A program made the position numbers and the translations under genes. From Bdellovibrionales bacterium (lineage in GTDB: Bacteria; Bdellovibrionota; UBA1018; JADZFF01), in the NCBI GenBank assembly GCA_020850015.1, contig JADZFF010000028.1, forward strand, positions 1 to 44,946: a stretch of 44,946 nucleotides of DNA, in the 5' to 3' direction. The notes under the pieces were generated by a model. It saw nothing but the letters and a program-made list of their open reading frames with translations, made no database searches and had not been told where the DNA came from. This document shows, piece by piece, positions 23,713 to 34,671 of this stretch (position 1 is the first letter of the stretch; every line of letters begins with the position of its first letter).

Positions 23713-25281
23713 TTACACCCTGACGGGCCCTGGGGCTACTTCGTGGGAGTGGTGGCGCGATTCCCCGCCCATCACCTCGCTCAGGAATGCCCGCTCATCC
23801 ACGAAGATCCTGCGTCCCTTGAACTGCCCGCGGTCGAGATTGCGGTTCCGGTAATCCCGGAACACTCCTTCCTCGAGGGGGCGCAGCCGGGGCCCGGCGA
23901 AGATGAAATCCTGTTTCCGCATCTCGGAATACGTGGGGTTCGCGCCGCGCAGACCTTCATCGAGGAAACGCATCCATGTGGAGGATTCGTCGAGCCCGAT
24001 TCCCTCCAGCGCCCAGACCAGGTGATGGGGTTTACCCTCCTCGGCCCAAAGCGCGTACTCCGGCCGGCGCCCGCCCATCCTGACGGCCGCGTACGAAAGC
24101 GCGGCCTCCGCCTGCTCGGTCACGATTTTCTCGCCCGCGAGCGAGATCTCGTCGGACTCGCGCCCGCAGACCCGGAAGGTCAGCGGGCGTTCGCTCAGCA
24201 CCTCGATCAGGTCGCCCATGCGGTAGTTCACGAGCCCGCCCGGCGTGGTGACCCGGAGCGAGTAACGGCCCCCGGCCCGGAGCTCGTGCAGCAGCAACAC
24301 CCGGCCCGCTCTGGGCCACTCGGTGAAGGTAAAGACGTTTTCGAGAGAAGTGAAGACCATGCCCGGCAGGTCCACCCGCAGGCTGTGCCCGAACTGCCCT
24401 TCCGTCGCCGCGTAAAGCTCCCAGAACACGAGGTCCTTCCTGCCGATGATTTCCCGGAACCGCTCCCGCGCCGCGTCCGAAAGCGCCAGCCCTCCGAAGT
24501 AAAGCGTGCGCAGGTCGGGCCAGATCTCGCGGAGACAGCGCGCGCCTCGGCGGGCGAGCGCCCGCTCGGAGAACGCCATCATGAGCGGCGGCACGCCGGC
24601 CATCAGGCGTACCCGATGGCGGGTGGCCTGATCGATCACCCGATCCAATTTGGCGTCCCACTCGCCTTCCCGGGTGAGCGCGCGGGAAGGCAAAGTGCGC
24701 ATGCGGATCCAGGGCGGCACGGCTTCCGACATGATGCCCGACATGAAGCCCTCGGCTAGACCGCCGGGTCCACGCCCGAGCTCGGGCCGGGCGGCGAGAA
24801 TCAGGTTTTTAGCGGTGGCGGCTTCGCTCCATGCGCCGGTGGAGGCGAAGTAGGCCGCATTCAGGCGGTGGGTGGAGCGGCGGTACGAGGCGAGAAACTC
24901 GCGGGTCACCGGAAACCGCTTGGACTCCCCGGTGGTGCCCGAAGTCTGTCCTAGTGCGAGGGGCCGAGAGCGCCCGAACACGCCGGAGCCGGCCCGCCCC
25001 TCCTCGCGGACGCGCGCCACCCAGGGGGCCACGTCCGGAAATGCCGTCGTGGGAAGTTCTCTCAGATCTTCCAGCGCACGCATCCCCTGGAGGCCCCAGG
25101 CGCACCCCGCTTCCCCACTCCCGCAGAGCGCGAGGATGTTCTTCAGCGCCCTGTCCTGCGCCACGCGCGGGTCATGCGCCGAGGCCTCGGTTTCGGCCGC
25201 GAGGGGGAGCCAGGCCCGCCGCAGGCCCCAAGCCAGGGGTCGGACCCAGAGATGCTGAGCGGCTGTCTGAAAGATCGACAC
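23713..25281 (-). CDS. GH3-family acyl-adenylate/amide synthetase-like protein
   Basis: A 522-residue protein of the GH3 auxin-responsive-promoter family (PF03321 type), an ANL-related adenylating fold. Visible motifs are the phosphate-binding loop QTSGTTGESKRFPVT (about residues 112-126), YFGGLALSDAARERF, the YAATEG motif that contacts AMP, LVNYRMGDLIEV, and the hinge region GRESDEISLAGEKI. Plant GH3 enzymes join amino acids to hormone acids by adenylation; bacterial members have largely unknown substrates. Length is normal for bacterial copies. The start is GTG 25281 with only a weak AGG 4 bases before it. No signal peptide, so cytoplasmic. It begins the minus-strand set GH3 / LolA-like / EF-hand lipoprotein; the 116-base gap to the next gene leaves co-transcription uncertain. 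Confidence 0.88.
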   Translation of the reverse strand: MSIFQTAAQHLWVRPLAWGLRRAWLPLAAETEASAHDPRVAQDRALKNILALCGSGEAGCAWGLQGMRALEDLRELPTTAFPDVAPWVARVREEGRAGSGVFGRSRPLALGQTSGTTGESKRFPVTREFLASYRRSTHRLNAAYFASTGAWSEAATAKNLILAARPELGRGPGGLAEGFMSGIMSEAVPPWIRMRTLPSRALTREGEWDAKLDRVIDQATRHRVRLMAGVPPLMMAFSERALARRGARCLREIWPDLRTLYFGGLALSDAARERFREIIGRKDLVFWELYAATEGQFGHSLRVDLPGMVFTSLENVFTFTEWPRAGRVLLLHELRAGGRYSLRVTTPGGLVNYRMGDLIEVLSERPLTFRVCGRESDEISLAGEKIVTEQAEAALSYAAVRMGGRRPEYALWAEEGKPHHLVWALEGIGLDESSTWMRFLDEGLRGANPTYSEMRKQDFIFAGPRLRPLEEGVFRDYRNRNLDRGQFKGRRIFVDERAFLSEVMGGESRHHSHEVAPGPVRV

Positions 25282-25380
25282 GGACCTGCATCTAACCCAC
25301 TGAATTCACGCACGACAAGCGCGGCATCACCGTTGCTCTCTTAAAGGGGGATGATCCCCTATTCTGCATCCACCCTTCCC

Positions 25381-25503
25381 ATGAACCGCCGCCGCCGCAT
25401 CTGGGGGCCCATGCCCGGGGCCAAGCGTGTGCCGGAGATCTTCGGAGCCTATGTCTTCTTCATGGCCGGCATGGCCGCAGTGCTGCTTTTCCTCCTTCAA
25501 TAG
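25381..25503 (+). CDS. Possible very small membrane protein (40 aa)
   Basis: ATG 25381 to TAG 25503 encodes a basic N-terminus (MNRRRRIWGPMPGAKR) followed by one hydrophobic segment (IFGAYVFFMAGMAAVLLFLL). Codon third positions are G/C-rich as in neighbouring genes. There is no clear Shine-Dalgarno, and the frame is short enough to be chance. Divergent from the GH3 gene. Confidence 0.4.
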   Translation: MNRRRRIWGPMPGAKRVPEIFGAYVFFMAGMAAVLLFLLQ

Positions 25504-25524
25504 CCCCACACAATAGCCCCACAC
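25499..25524. repeat. 13-bp tandem duplication
   Basis: The unit AATAGCCCCACAC occurs twice with no spacer (25499-25511 and 25512-25524). The first copy includes the stop codon of the possible 40-codon gene. It looks like a recent slippage duplication. Confidence 0.8.
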
Positions 25525-25528
25525 AGGT

Positions 25529-25543
25529 GGTGCGAAACGCACC
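25529..25543. other. Tight hairpin GGTGCG-AAA-CGCACC
   Basis: A perfect 6-bp GC-rich stem with a 3-base loop, just downstream of the possible 40-codon gene. There is no T-run, so a classical intrinsic terminator is not supported. The arm with its right flank (25533-25563, GAAACGCACC then CGAAA..CG..ACCCC) resembles the inverted-repeat ends at 26344-26375. Confidence 0.35.
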
Positions 25544-25715
25544 CTCTTGCGAAAGCGCACCCCCTGAAGCGCTTCGGCTCGTTTCGGGTTCCCCATGGAT
25601 TCCCGCACTTGGAGGCTCGCTCCGCCCTGAATCCCCTGGCACTGAGGTTGCCTTAGTGTGAGCCCCGGAGAGCAGAAGCTCTTCGGGAGTAAGGGAAAAA
25701 GGAGGACCCCCGCTT

Positions 25716-26177
25716 ATGATGCTCACATACAGAACCCCCATCAGAATAGGACCCGCACTGAGTTGGCTCTCGGTTGCATTGGCATTCCTGGTCACGCCGC
25801 CTGTGCACGCGCAGACGGCAACGGCAACGGCGGCGGCCGCGATCGCCGAGGCGGCTGGCGGACCGAACCCTGTTGCTACGGCGGAACTCGCCGACGAGGC
25901 GGCCGGCCTCGCGGCGGCCGCGCGCGCGGCCCGCTTGAGGGCGGCCACGATCGCGCGGATAGCGCGGTTCAATGCCTCGGCCGCCGCGCTCAATCGCTGC
26001 GCGCAGGCGGCTGACGCGGCCGCGCTCGGTTCCTGCGCCTACGAACGCGCGCGAGCCGATCGTGACTGGATCCCCGTTTCGGCTGCGTTCCGCGGAACGT
26101 TGGCCCGAAAACCCGCCCTGTACGAGCAATTCCGCCTAGCCCGCCGCGCGCTCGCGGCGGTTCAGCTCGGAGTCTGA
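25716..26177 (+). CDS. Alanine-rich secreted protein of unknown function
   Basis: A 153-residue protein with a very good Shine-Dalgarno (AAAGGAGG ending 10 bases before ATG 25716; a second ATG follows at 25719). The signal peptide runs MMLTYRTPIRIGPALSWLSV to about PPVHAQ. The mature protein is extremely rich in Ala with Arg, and is mostly helical (AAGLAAAARAARLRAATIAR, FNASAAALNRCAQAADAAAL), with two cysteines about 13 residues apart. It ends in a second helix pair (YEQFRLARRALAAVQLG). No family is recognised. A 7-bp hairpin begins at its stop codon. It sits alone between the GH3 gene and the inverted-repeat unit. Confidence 0.65.
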   Translation: MMLTYRTPIRIGPALSWLSVALAFLVTPPVHAQTATATAAAAIAEAAGGPNPVATAELADEAAGLAAAARAARLRAATIARIARFNASAAALNRCAQAADAAALGSCAYERARADRDWIPVSAAFRGTLARKPALYEQFRLARRALAAVQLGV

Positions 26178-26191
26178 CGCTCCCGCGTCAG
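26174..26191 (+). terminator. Hairpin at the end of the Ala-rich gene
   Basis: CTGACGC-TCCC-GCGTCAG is a perfect 7-bp stem with a 4-base loop that includes the TGA stop. No T-run follows, so it may only stabilise the 3' end or pause transcription. Confidence 0.35.
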
Positions 26192-26325
26192 CTCAGTCGA
26201 AGGTACATCCCCGGGGGCGACGCGTAGAGGTGCGCGCCGCCCCCGGCTCTTCTCACTCCATCCGAATCGGTCGTTCCCGCTTGCCGGGTCGCGGCGTGGT
26301 CCTCCTGTGAGAACTCCCGCGCTGA

Positions 26326-26364
26326 CGTAGTCAAATGTCGCCTTTGAAACGCACCTTCTGGTCC
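26326..26364 (+). repeat. Left inverted repeat (39 bp)
   Basis: Reads outward-to-inward CGTAGTCAAATGTCGCC then TTTGAAACGCACCTTCTGGTCC. The copy at 27098-27136 is its reverse complement except for one base (C/G at the 30th position). Confidence 0.9.
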
Positions 26365-26426
26365 GAAAATCGACCCATCGCGAATCGGGCCACTTCCAGG
26401 GGCACGCCCTTTGCTCGACCCCAAGC

Positions 26427-27065
26427 ATGAGCAAACCCACGCGACGTCGCCTCCCTCACCGTCCTGGAGACACCGGAACCTCCGTGCTCCGCTTCCGCTT
26501 ACGACCAGACTTCTCGCTTCGCCTATCGATAAGCGGGGGCATCAGCATGGCCCAACGAAGGACTCTGTTGCTCGCGCTCTTTCGGACGGCAAAACCGCTA
26601 CTCAGGGGGATCCAGTACGCAGGCGTGATTCATCGCGAGGAATCATGCGACAACTGGTTCCGCGAGACAGATCCTCAGGGCCCCAAACATCGTGGCGCAA
26701 GGCTGGACTCCGATCAGCGGCTCATCGGCCTTTCGATTCGAATGAGGCGTCTCAGCATCGGCCTCACGCAGGAGGAACTCGGCCGAAACGCCGGTATCAC
26801 CAGGACGCACGTCATTCGAATTGAACAAGGGCGCTGCCGTCTGAGGTCGAGCACCCGGCGTCGGCTGGAAAGAGGCCTCGGATGGGAGGCCTTCTCAATC
26901 GATTCTTCCTTTCCGTTGGTGACCCCTCCGCGTTCGCGAAGCGCCCACTCAAACGTCGACTGGGCCTGGAAACGCTCGGCGACGGGCAACCCCCACGCTC
27001 GCCTCTACCCTCAGAGCCTCAGAATGAGGCAGCTCCTGCGCGGAAACTTCGACCCCCACGGCTGA
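26427..27065 (+). CDS. XRE-type helix-turn-helix protein inside the inverted-repeat unit
   Basis: The frame encodes up to 212 residues. Residues of about 100-152 are a clear Cro/C1-type HTH: RMRRLSIGLTQEELGRNAG, then ITRTHVIRIEQGRCRL and RRRLERGLG. Such proteins bind operator DNA as repressors or antitoxins. The regions before and after are Arg/Ser-rich and have no recognisable domain. The start is not settled: neither ATG 26427 nor ATG 26547 (MAQRRTLLLALF) has a proper Shine-Dalgarno, though GGGGG precedes the latter. Base composition is less GC-biased at third positions than in the flanking genes, in line with acquired or decaying DNA. It could be a real regulator, or a relic in which only the HTH survives. 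It lies fully within the 39-bp inverted repeats. Confidence 0.5.
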   Translation: MSKPTRRRLPHRPGDTGTSVLRFRLRPDFSLRLSISGGISMAQRRTLLLALFRTAKPLLRGIQYAGVIHREESCDNWFRETDPQGPKHRGARLDSDQRLIGLSIRMRRLSIGLTQEELGRNAGITRTHVIRIEQGRCRLRSSTRRRLERGLGWEAFSIDSSFPLVTPPRSRSAHSNVDWAWKRSATGNPHARLYPQSLRMRQLLRGNFDPHG

Positions 27066-27097
27066 CCTCCGAAAAACGGGCCCGACGCCCGCGATCT

Positions 27098-27136
27098 GGA
27101 CCAGAACGTGCGTTTCAAAGGCGACATTTGACTACG
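27098..27136 (-). repeat. Right inverted repeat (39 bp)
   Basis: Reverse complement of 26326-26364 at 38 of 39 positions. It lies 94 bases downstream of the leuS stop codon on the opposite side of the convergent arrangement. Confidence 0.9.
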
Positions 27137-27230
27137 CTGGCATAAGTCCGGGCCAAAGGGGGGGGCGACAGAGGCAACCGGGGCGCAGTGGGGCGTGCAT
27201 CAGTGCGCCAAGCCCGCCCCTGGCACGCCT

Positions 27231-29832
<2,602 letters not shown>

Positions 29833-29849
<17 letters not shown>

Positions 29850-32133
29850 GGCTACCTCCCCCCGCACCCGCTGGATCATCGCCCTGCCGCTCCTCGTGGC
29901 GGCAGGCGTGGGCGTCTGGTACTGGGCGGACCCGCAGCGGCGCTTCGAGCGCTGGCTCGAAAATTTCATCCGCGGGTCCTACGCCCAGGCGGTGGGCACA
30001 AACCCCGCCGTGGAGCTCAGCGACGTGAAGATCAGCACCCGGGCCGGGGAGCTCGCCCGCGGAAGGGTGGACGGCCTGACGCTCCAGTTCCGGCACCGGG
30101 CCTCGGGCTGGAGGCTCACTTTGAAGGGACCGGTGAACCTCAATCAGAACCTCCTCCGGCTCGACCGTGCGCAGAGCCTGGAGGTGGCTTATGACGCGCG
30201 GTTTCACATCGAGGCGCCCCGGGGAAGCGCCTGGGAAATTCCGGAGTTCCTGCTCAAGATGAAGGCGCGTGCCCATCCCACGCGGGGGCTCGAGGGCCTG
30301 GAGATCGCGCCCGAGCTTCCGAACTGGGCCGCGAAGCCCCTGAGCCTCACGCTCGACGAGCCCCGCTTCCACGTGGAGTGGAAGGAGGGCTCGGTGCTAA
30401 CCCGCTTCGGCGCCAAGGCCCTGACATGGCAGCCCGACGAGAACCGGGCCGTGAACCTGTCGAACCTGGCGGGCGAGCTCCGGCTGCCCCTGGTGCTCGA
30501 TCCTTTCGTCGTGGGGCCGGATCTCGAGTTCGACGGCAAAGTCGAAAACGCCGAGATCCTCTGGAACGAGTTCTACGGCGAATTGCCTTTGAAGAACTAC
30601 CCGCTGCGCGCGCGCGTGACGCTCGACCTCGCCCCCGAGCACCGCGATCTCCCGGCAAGCGCGGTCCGGCTGGAGCTCGGCCCCGAGAAGAAGCCCCTCG
30701 CGCGCCTGGAAGCCGAGCCGGAGCGCGACGCGCGGGCCCGCGCGGTGCGTGCGAAGATCGAGGCGAAAAACCTGCCCCTGGCCGATCTCTGGGCCGGCAT
30801 TCTGGTTTGGCTTCCCGAGAGCACCATTCCACCCGCGCTCGAGGGAACTCAAGTCACCCGCGGCACGCTCAGCTTCAACGGCAGCGGCCGCGCCGAGCTG
30901 GCCACGCCGGAAGGGAAAGCCCTCGCGGACCGGTTGCGCTTCGAGGGCGCCCTGGATCTGCGGAACGCCGCCTTGCTCGCAAAGAGCGGCGCCTGGGGCA
31001 TGCGAGGAGTGAACCTGAAGCTCCCACTGCCCTCTCACGGGAGCGCGGAAGGAGCGCTCTCCGTGGCCGCGCTCCGTTTCCGGCGCTACGAGGCCCGCGT
31101 GGAGCCCACCCCCATCCGGCTCACGGCCGGTTGGAGCGCCCCCGGGTCGCAATCGCTCTACGAGCTTGAGCTCCCGCAGGGGCTCCGCATGAACGCCCCC
31201 GGGGTGCCCTGGAAGATGGGCCGCTTGCAGGCACACCTCCTCGAGAAGCCGGGGTCGGTGGATTTCTGGGCCGGCACCCAGCTCACCGTCGGCCCGGTAC
31301 GACTCCAGGAGCTCGCGCCGGGCCTGTGCCTGCCCAAGAAGCGAACACCCGACGCCGAGATCCGGCTCTGGTACCCGAACCTGAGTTTCGCTCCTGGGCG
31401 CACGGCGCTCGAGGGCGAGGCCAAGATCGAAGTCTTCGGCGGATTCCTGCGCGTGGACGGCCTGAAAGCCTACCGGCTGCTCTCGGAGGTGCCCGAAGTT
31501 CAGTTCTCCGTGCGCTGGAACGGCATTCGTCTCGACGAGTTCGGCAGGTGGACGCGGTTCGGGCTCATGCACGGCCAGCTCAAAGGCTACGCCAGGAATG
31601 TCGTCGTCCAGGGCTGGCTCCCCACTCAGTACGAACTCCGCGCCGAGCTCGCGCCCTCGCGCGGTGAGCCCGTGACCTTTTCCGCCGAGGCGGTGGACAA
31701 CGTCGTCCGGGTGCTCTCGGGCGAAAACCCCCGAGCAAAGATGCCCAGCATTCTGGGCTGGCTCGCCTTCGACGTGCCAGACTTTTTCTTTCCAGGATTC
31801 AAGCTCGACTGGGCCGGGCTGAACCTGACCTCCCGCGACGGGATGGTGATCCTCGAGGACCACACCCCTCAGGAGTTCGTGGAGCGGCGCGGGCAGCGGT
31901 TTTTCATGTATGGACCCCGCGTCAAGGTTCCGCTGAACGCCTCCACTTACCCCGTGGTCCTTGATGCCCACGCCCTGGCTAACTATACTCGCATGATGGC
32001 CGCGTACTTTGCGACGATCCAGGAGGAGAGTCGCGCCCGCGAGGCCGCATCCCAGCCCGGCGAGAACTCGTCCGACACCGATGACAAAGGAGACTCCGAT
32101 GCCTGCCTTCCCGACCCGCTTCCCGAGCGTTGA
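29833..32133 (+). CDS. YdbH-like AsmA/TamB-type intermembrane lipid-transport protein
   Basis: A 766-residue protein with an N-terminal membrane anchor ([18 protein letters not shown]) followed by a long run of beta-strands typical of the AsmA/TamB/YdbH bridge proteins ([54 protein letters not shown]). The C-terminal [19 protein letters not shown] region and acidic tail are visible. The assignment to the YdbH type rests mostly on the next gene, which carries YnbE- and YdbL-like parts as in the E. coli ydbH-ynbE-ydbL cluster. There YdbH moves phospholipids across the periplasm, redundantly with TamB and YhdP. GGGAGG lies about 10 bases before ATG 29833; ATG 29848 is the alternative. Both start codons overlap leuS start codons on the other strand. 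The next gene begins 35 bases before its stop. Confidence 0.75.
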
Positions 32134-32746
32134 ATCCGTCCGCCGCCGCACGATCGGCGGCGCGCTGGCCGTCCTGGCGCTTACGGCCTGCGTGACGGTG
32201 AACGTCAACTTCCCGGAAGGCGTCGTGCAGAAGGCGACCGACGACTTCGTGCGCGATCTTTACCGCGCGAAGACCACCGACACCCCCGCCGGCGCCCCCC
32301 AGGGCGGAGCGAAGAAGTCCGACGGCGCCTCGATGGACTGGATCCACTGGCTCCGCGAGAACCTGATGATCGCGGAGGCGCGAGCCGACGACGCCTTCGT
32401 CGTGAACTCCATGCGGGCCGAGGAGCTCAAGAAGGGCCTGCGCGGCCGGCTCGCCGAGGTCATCAAGTTCAAGCGCCAGGGTTTCCTGGGCGAGGCTTCC
32501 GACGGGCAACTGGTGCTCCGGCCGGAGGGGCAGTCCAAGAAGCTGATCGCGGGCAAGCTTCAGGCCCTGGCGAACGCCGAAAACGCCGACCGCTCGGCGC
32601 TTTACGAGGAGGTGCTCGCGGCCAACCAGCTCGGCCCGGAGAAGCTCGACATGATCCGCCGGAGCTTCTCGAATTCCTTCCAGGCCGAGTCGCCTTCGGG
32701 AACCTGGGTGCAGAACACGCAAGGAGCCTGGGAACGCAAGCCGTGA
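32099..32746 (+). CDS. YnbE-like lipoprotein fused to a YdbL (DUF1318)-like domain
   Basis: ATG 32099 has AAAGGAG 6 bases upstream. The signal peptide ends in lipobox LTAC with Cys 31, followed at once by VTVNVNFPEGVVQKATDDFV, the signature of the small lipoprotein YnbE. After a linker with AKKSDGASMDW, residues of about 100-215 look like YdbL/DUF1318: IKFKRQGFLGEASDGQLVL, then ENADRSALYEEVLAANQL and GTWVQNTQGAWERK. In E. coli these are two genes beside ydbH: YnbE is thought to extend the YdbH channel to the outer membrane, and YdbL acts as a periplasmic accessory. Here both are in one chain of 215 residues. It overlaps the YdbH-like gene by 35 bases and the next gene by 4 (GTGA), so translation is probably coupled. 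Confidence 0.82.
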   Translation: MPAFPTRFPSVESVRRRTIGGALAVLALTACVTVNVNFPEGVVQKATDDFVRDLYRAKTTDTPAGAPQGGAKKSDGASMDWIHWLRENLMIAEARADDAFVVNSMRAEELKKGLRGRLAEVIKFKRQGFLGEASDGQLVLRPEGQSKKLIAGKLQALANAENADRSALYEEVLAANQLGPEKLDMIRRSFSNSFQAESPSGTWVQNTQGAWERKP

Positions 32747-34671
32747 GCCGCGTCCTCGTCACGGGCGCGGGCGGTTTCATCGGCGGGCGCGTGGCCCGCG
32801 AGGCCGCGGCCCGGGGTCACGAGGTGCGCTCCCTCCTGCACCGCGCTTCGGGCGGCGCCATCCGCGGCTTCCTCCCCGCGGGCGAGATCCACCTCGGCGC
32901 CCTGCCCTGGGATCTCCCGATTCAGGCCTTCGACGGCGTGGACGCGATCGTCCACTGCGCGCGCTCCGGCGACCCCTCGATCGATCTTCCTGGGCTCATC
33001 CATCTGATCCGCTGCGCGCGGGAGCGGGGCTCCAAGAAGCTCATCCTGATCACCTCGCATGCCCTGCCCCGGTGGGAGCGCGACGCCGAGGGGCGGGCGG
33101 CCGACTCCGGGCTTGCCTGGAGCGTGCTCCGCACCGGACCCGTGTTCGGTCCGCCTCCCAACGGAGCCTTCGGCAGGCTCTGTCAGAGCGTTCGGGCGCT
33201 TCCCGCCATGCCACGCCTGGACGCCTCGGGGGGAGATGGCATCCAGCCGCTCCACGTGGAGGACCTGACCGAGGCCGTGATCCGCTGCATCGACGAGCGC
33301 GACACCGACGGCAAGGCATACAACTTCGGTCACGGCGAGCCCGTGGAGCTGAGACGCTACCTCGCCTACATCGCCAAGGGAGCCAGACCCCGGAAACCGC
33401 TGCCCGTGGATGTGCCGATGGGCGCGGTATTGAAAGCCCTGGAAACCGTGCGCTCCTTCGGTGCGCCCATTCCCGCCGGCCTCACCGAGCTCGGAAACCT
33501 CCAGGCCTATCCCCGCGTGGATACCACCGCGGCGATGAGGGAGTTCCGGCTCCCCGAGCGGAATCTTCCCTTCGAGGTCGCGCAAAGCGCCGGCGCAGAG
33601 GAGCGGGCCCCGGAACGCAGGCCCAAGAAGGTGCTGCTCGTCGGCGCGGGACGGGCCGGCCATTCGCATGCGCTGACTCTCCTGCATTCCGAGGAGTCCG
33701 TGCTCGTGGGCGCGGTGGACAGCGCCCCACGCGCGCTGGCGTTGCTGCAGTCCGTAGGGGTGAAGGTGCCCGCCTACGCCGACCTGGAGCAGGCCATTCA
33801 GGCGACCAGTCCGGACGCCGTGGTGCTGGCCACGCCGACGCATACCCGCTACTCGCTCGCGCGCATGTGCCTCGAGAGGGGCATCTCCGTGCTCGCGGAG
33901 CGGCCGCTCGCCGCGACGGCCGAAGGGCTCGCGGCCTTCCGGCATCTGGTGGACCGGAACACGGGCACGATGTGCCTCGCGGGGTACCAGATGGCTGAAG
34001 CTCCCCACGTGGCGCGACTGAGGGAACGCCTGAGCAAAGGCGACCTGGGTCTCTTGCGCGGGGCGCGCGCGATCGCGCTGGGATCCCAGGTTCCGGCCGC
34101 GGTGGAGGGGCTCTGGGAGCTCGATCGTGCCAAGTCCGGCGGCGGCTGCCTAATCCACTTCGGCGCCCACGCCCTGAGCCTGCTCCAGGCGGTAGTGCCC
34201 TCTGCCGCCGATCCCTCGACGCCCGTAGCCGGAAATCTGAGCGCGGCCTTTCTTCCCGACATCGAGGACGCCGCCGAGCTCTTTCTCCAGCTCCCCGGCG
34301 GAGTCCGCGCCGAGTTCCTCTGCACCTGGTCCCTGCCCGATCTCCCGGAGTCGCGGATCGAGGTCAGGCTGGAATTCGAGCGTGGGTCCGTCCTGCTCAC
34401 CCCCTCCGGCTGGACCCTCAGGCCCGCCGCGGGCGCCCCGGAGCTGGACAGCGACGACGCGCCCGGCGGGTACGCGCCCGCGCCCGATCTCGGCGCGGCC
34501 GGTTACAGAGTCCTTCATCGGAAACTCGCTCGGGGCGAGAATGATCCCCGCTCGCTCTCGGTGGCCTTCGCCGCCGAGGAGATGCTTCACCGGATTTACG
34601 CCGCCTGCCCGCTGGCGCGCGATCCCGATGCCCCCGCGAGGGTCGCGGCCCGCGCAAAGGATTCCCCGTGA
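32743..34671 (+). CDS. NAD-epimerase/dehydratase fused to Gfo/Idh/MocA oxidoreductase
   Basis: A 642-residue two-domain protein. Residues 1 to about 285 are an extended SDR epimerase/dehydratase: nucleotide motif GAGGFIG near the N-terminus, DAIVHCARSG, LRTGPVFGPP and LHVEDLTEAVIRCI. The usual YxxxK pair is not obvious; HALPRWERD stands near that place. Residues of about 300-640 begin a second Rossmann fold with VLLVGAGRAGHSHALTLL, followed by ATPTHTRYSLARMCLERG, ERPLAATAEG and GGGCLIHFGAHALSLL, the Gfo/Idh/MocA pattern. The canonical EKP is ERP. Such enzymes act on sugars or nucleotide sugars; the substrate is unknown. GTG start at 32743 overlaps the previous stop (GTGA), and its own stop overlaps the next start in the same way. 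The domain pairing and tight coupling to a lipid-transport gene are unusual. Confidence 0.88.
   Translation: MSRVLVTGAGGFIGGRVAREAAARGHEVRSLLHRASGGAIRGFLPAGEIHLGALPWDLPIQAFDGVDAIVHCARSGDPSIDLPGLIHLIRCARERGSKKLILITSHALPRWERDAEGRAADSGLAWSVLRTGPVFGPPPNGAFGRLCQSVRALPAMPRLDASGGDGIQPLHVEDLTEAVIRCIDERDTDGKAYNFGHGEPVELRRYLAYIAKGARPRKPLPVDVPMGAVLKALETVRSFGAPIPAGLTELGNLQAYPRVDTTAAMREFRLPERNLPFEVAQSAGAEERAPERRPKKVLLVGAGRAGHSHALTLLHSEESVLVGAVDSAPRALALLQSVGVKVPAYADLEQAIQATSPDAVVLATPTHTRYSLARMCLERGISVLAERPLAATAEGLAAFRHLVDRNTGTMCLAGYQMAEAPHVARLRERLSKGDLGLLRGARAIALGSQVPAAVEGLWELDRAKSGGGCLIHFGAHALSLLQAVVPSAADPSTPVAGNLSAAFLPDIEDAAELFLQLPGGVRAEFLCTWSLPDLPESRIEVRLEFERGSVLLTPSGWTLRPAAGAPELDSDDAPGGYAPAPDLGAAGYRVLHRKLARGENDPRSLSVAFAAEEMLHRIYAACPLARDPDAPARVAARAKDSP

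Larger units (their letters stand above)
25282..25715. other. Intergenic stretch with a possible 40-codon gene, tandem repeat and hairpin
   Basis: Between the GH3 gene start and the Ala-rich secreted protein there is no long gene. It contains a candidate small membrane protein (25381-25503), a 13-bp tandem duplication (25499-25524), a tight hairpin GGTGCG-AAA-CGCACC (25529-25543), and a short AGGGG-N6-CCCCT hairpin near 25347. The 3' half is GC-rich and shows no further coding signal to the eye. Confidence 0.5.
26326..27136. mobile_element. 811-bp unit with 39-bp inverted repeats at its ends and an XRE-type gene
   Basis: The outer 39 bases at 26326-26364 and 27098-27136 are inverted copies with one mismatch, beginning CGTAGTCAAATGTCGCC at both outer ends. 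If the element tip is taken as TAGTC, the flanks CGCTGACG (26320-26327) and CGCTGGCA (27135-27142) match at 6 of 8 positions, a possible decayed target duplication. No transposase motif (DDE, Tyr or Ser recombinase) is seen in any frame between them, so it would be non-autonomous or a deletion relic. The only recognisable content is an XRE-type HTH gene. The repeats contain GAAACG..CC and GTCCGAAAATCGACCC-like units, which recall the multiple terminal repeats of IS21-family elements; this is only a resemblance. Confidence 0.55.

Noticed and set aside
26411..26824. Second open frame overlapping the XRE-type gene
   Set aside because: It has no domain and an odd Arg/Pro/His-rich composition. The HTH motif is only in the other frame.
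29850..29969. Longer leuS start at 29969
   Set aside because: The extra 40 residues have no LeuRS similarity and would overlap the YdbH-like gene by over 100 bases. ATG 29849 has a strong ribosome site.
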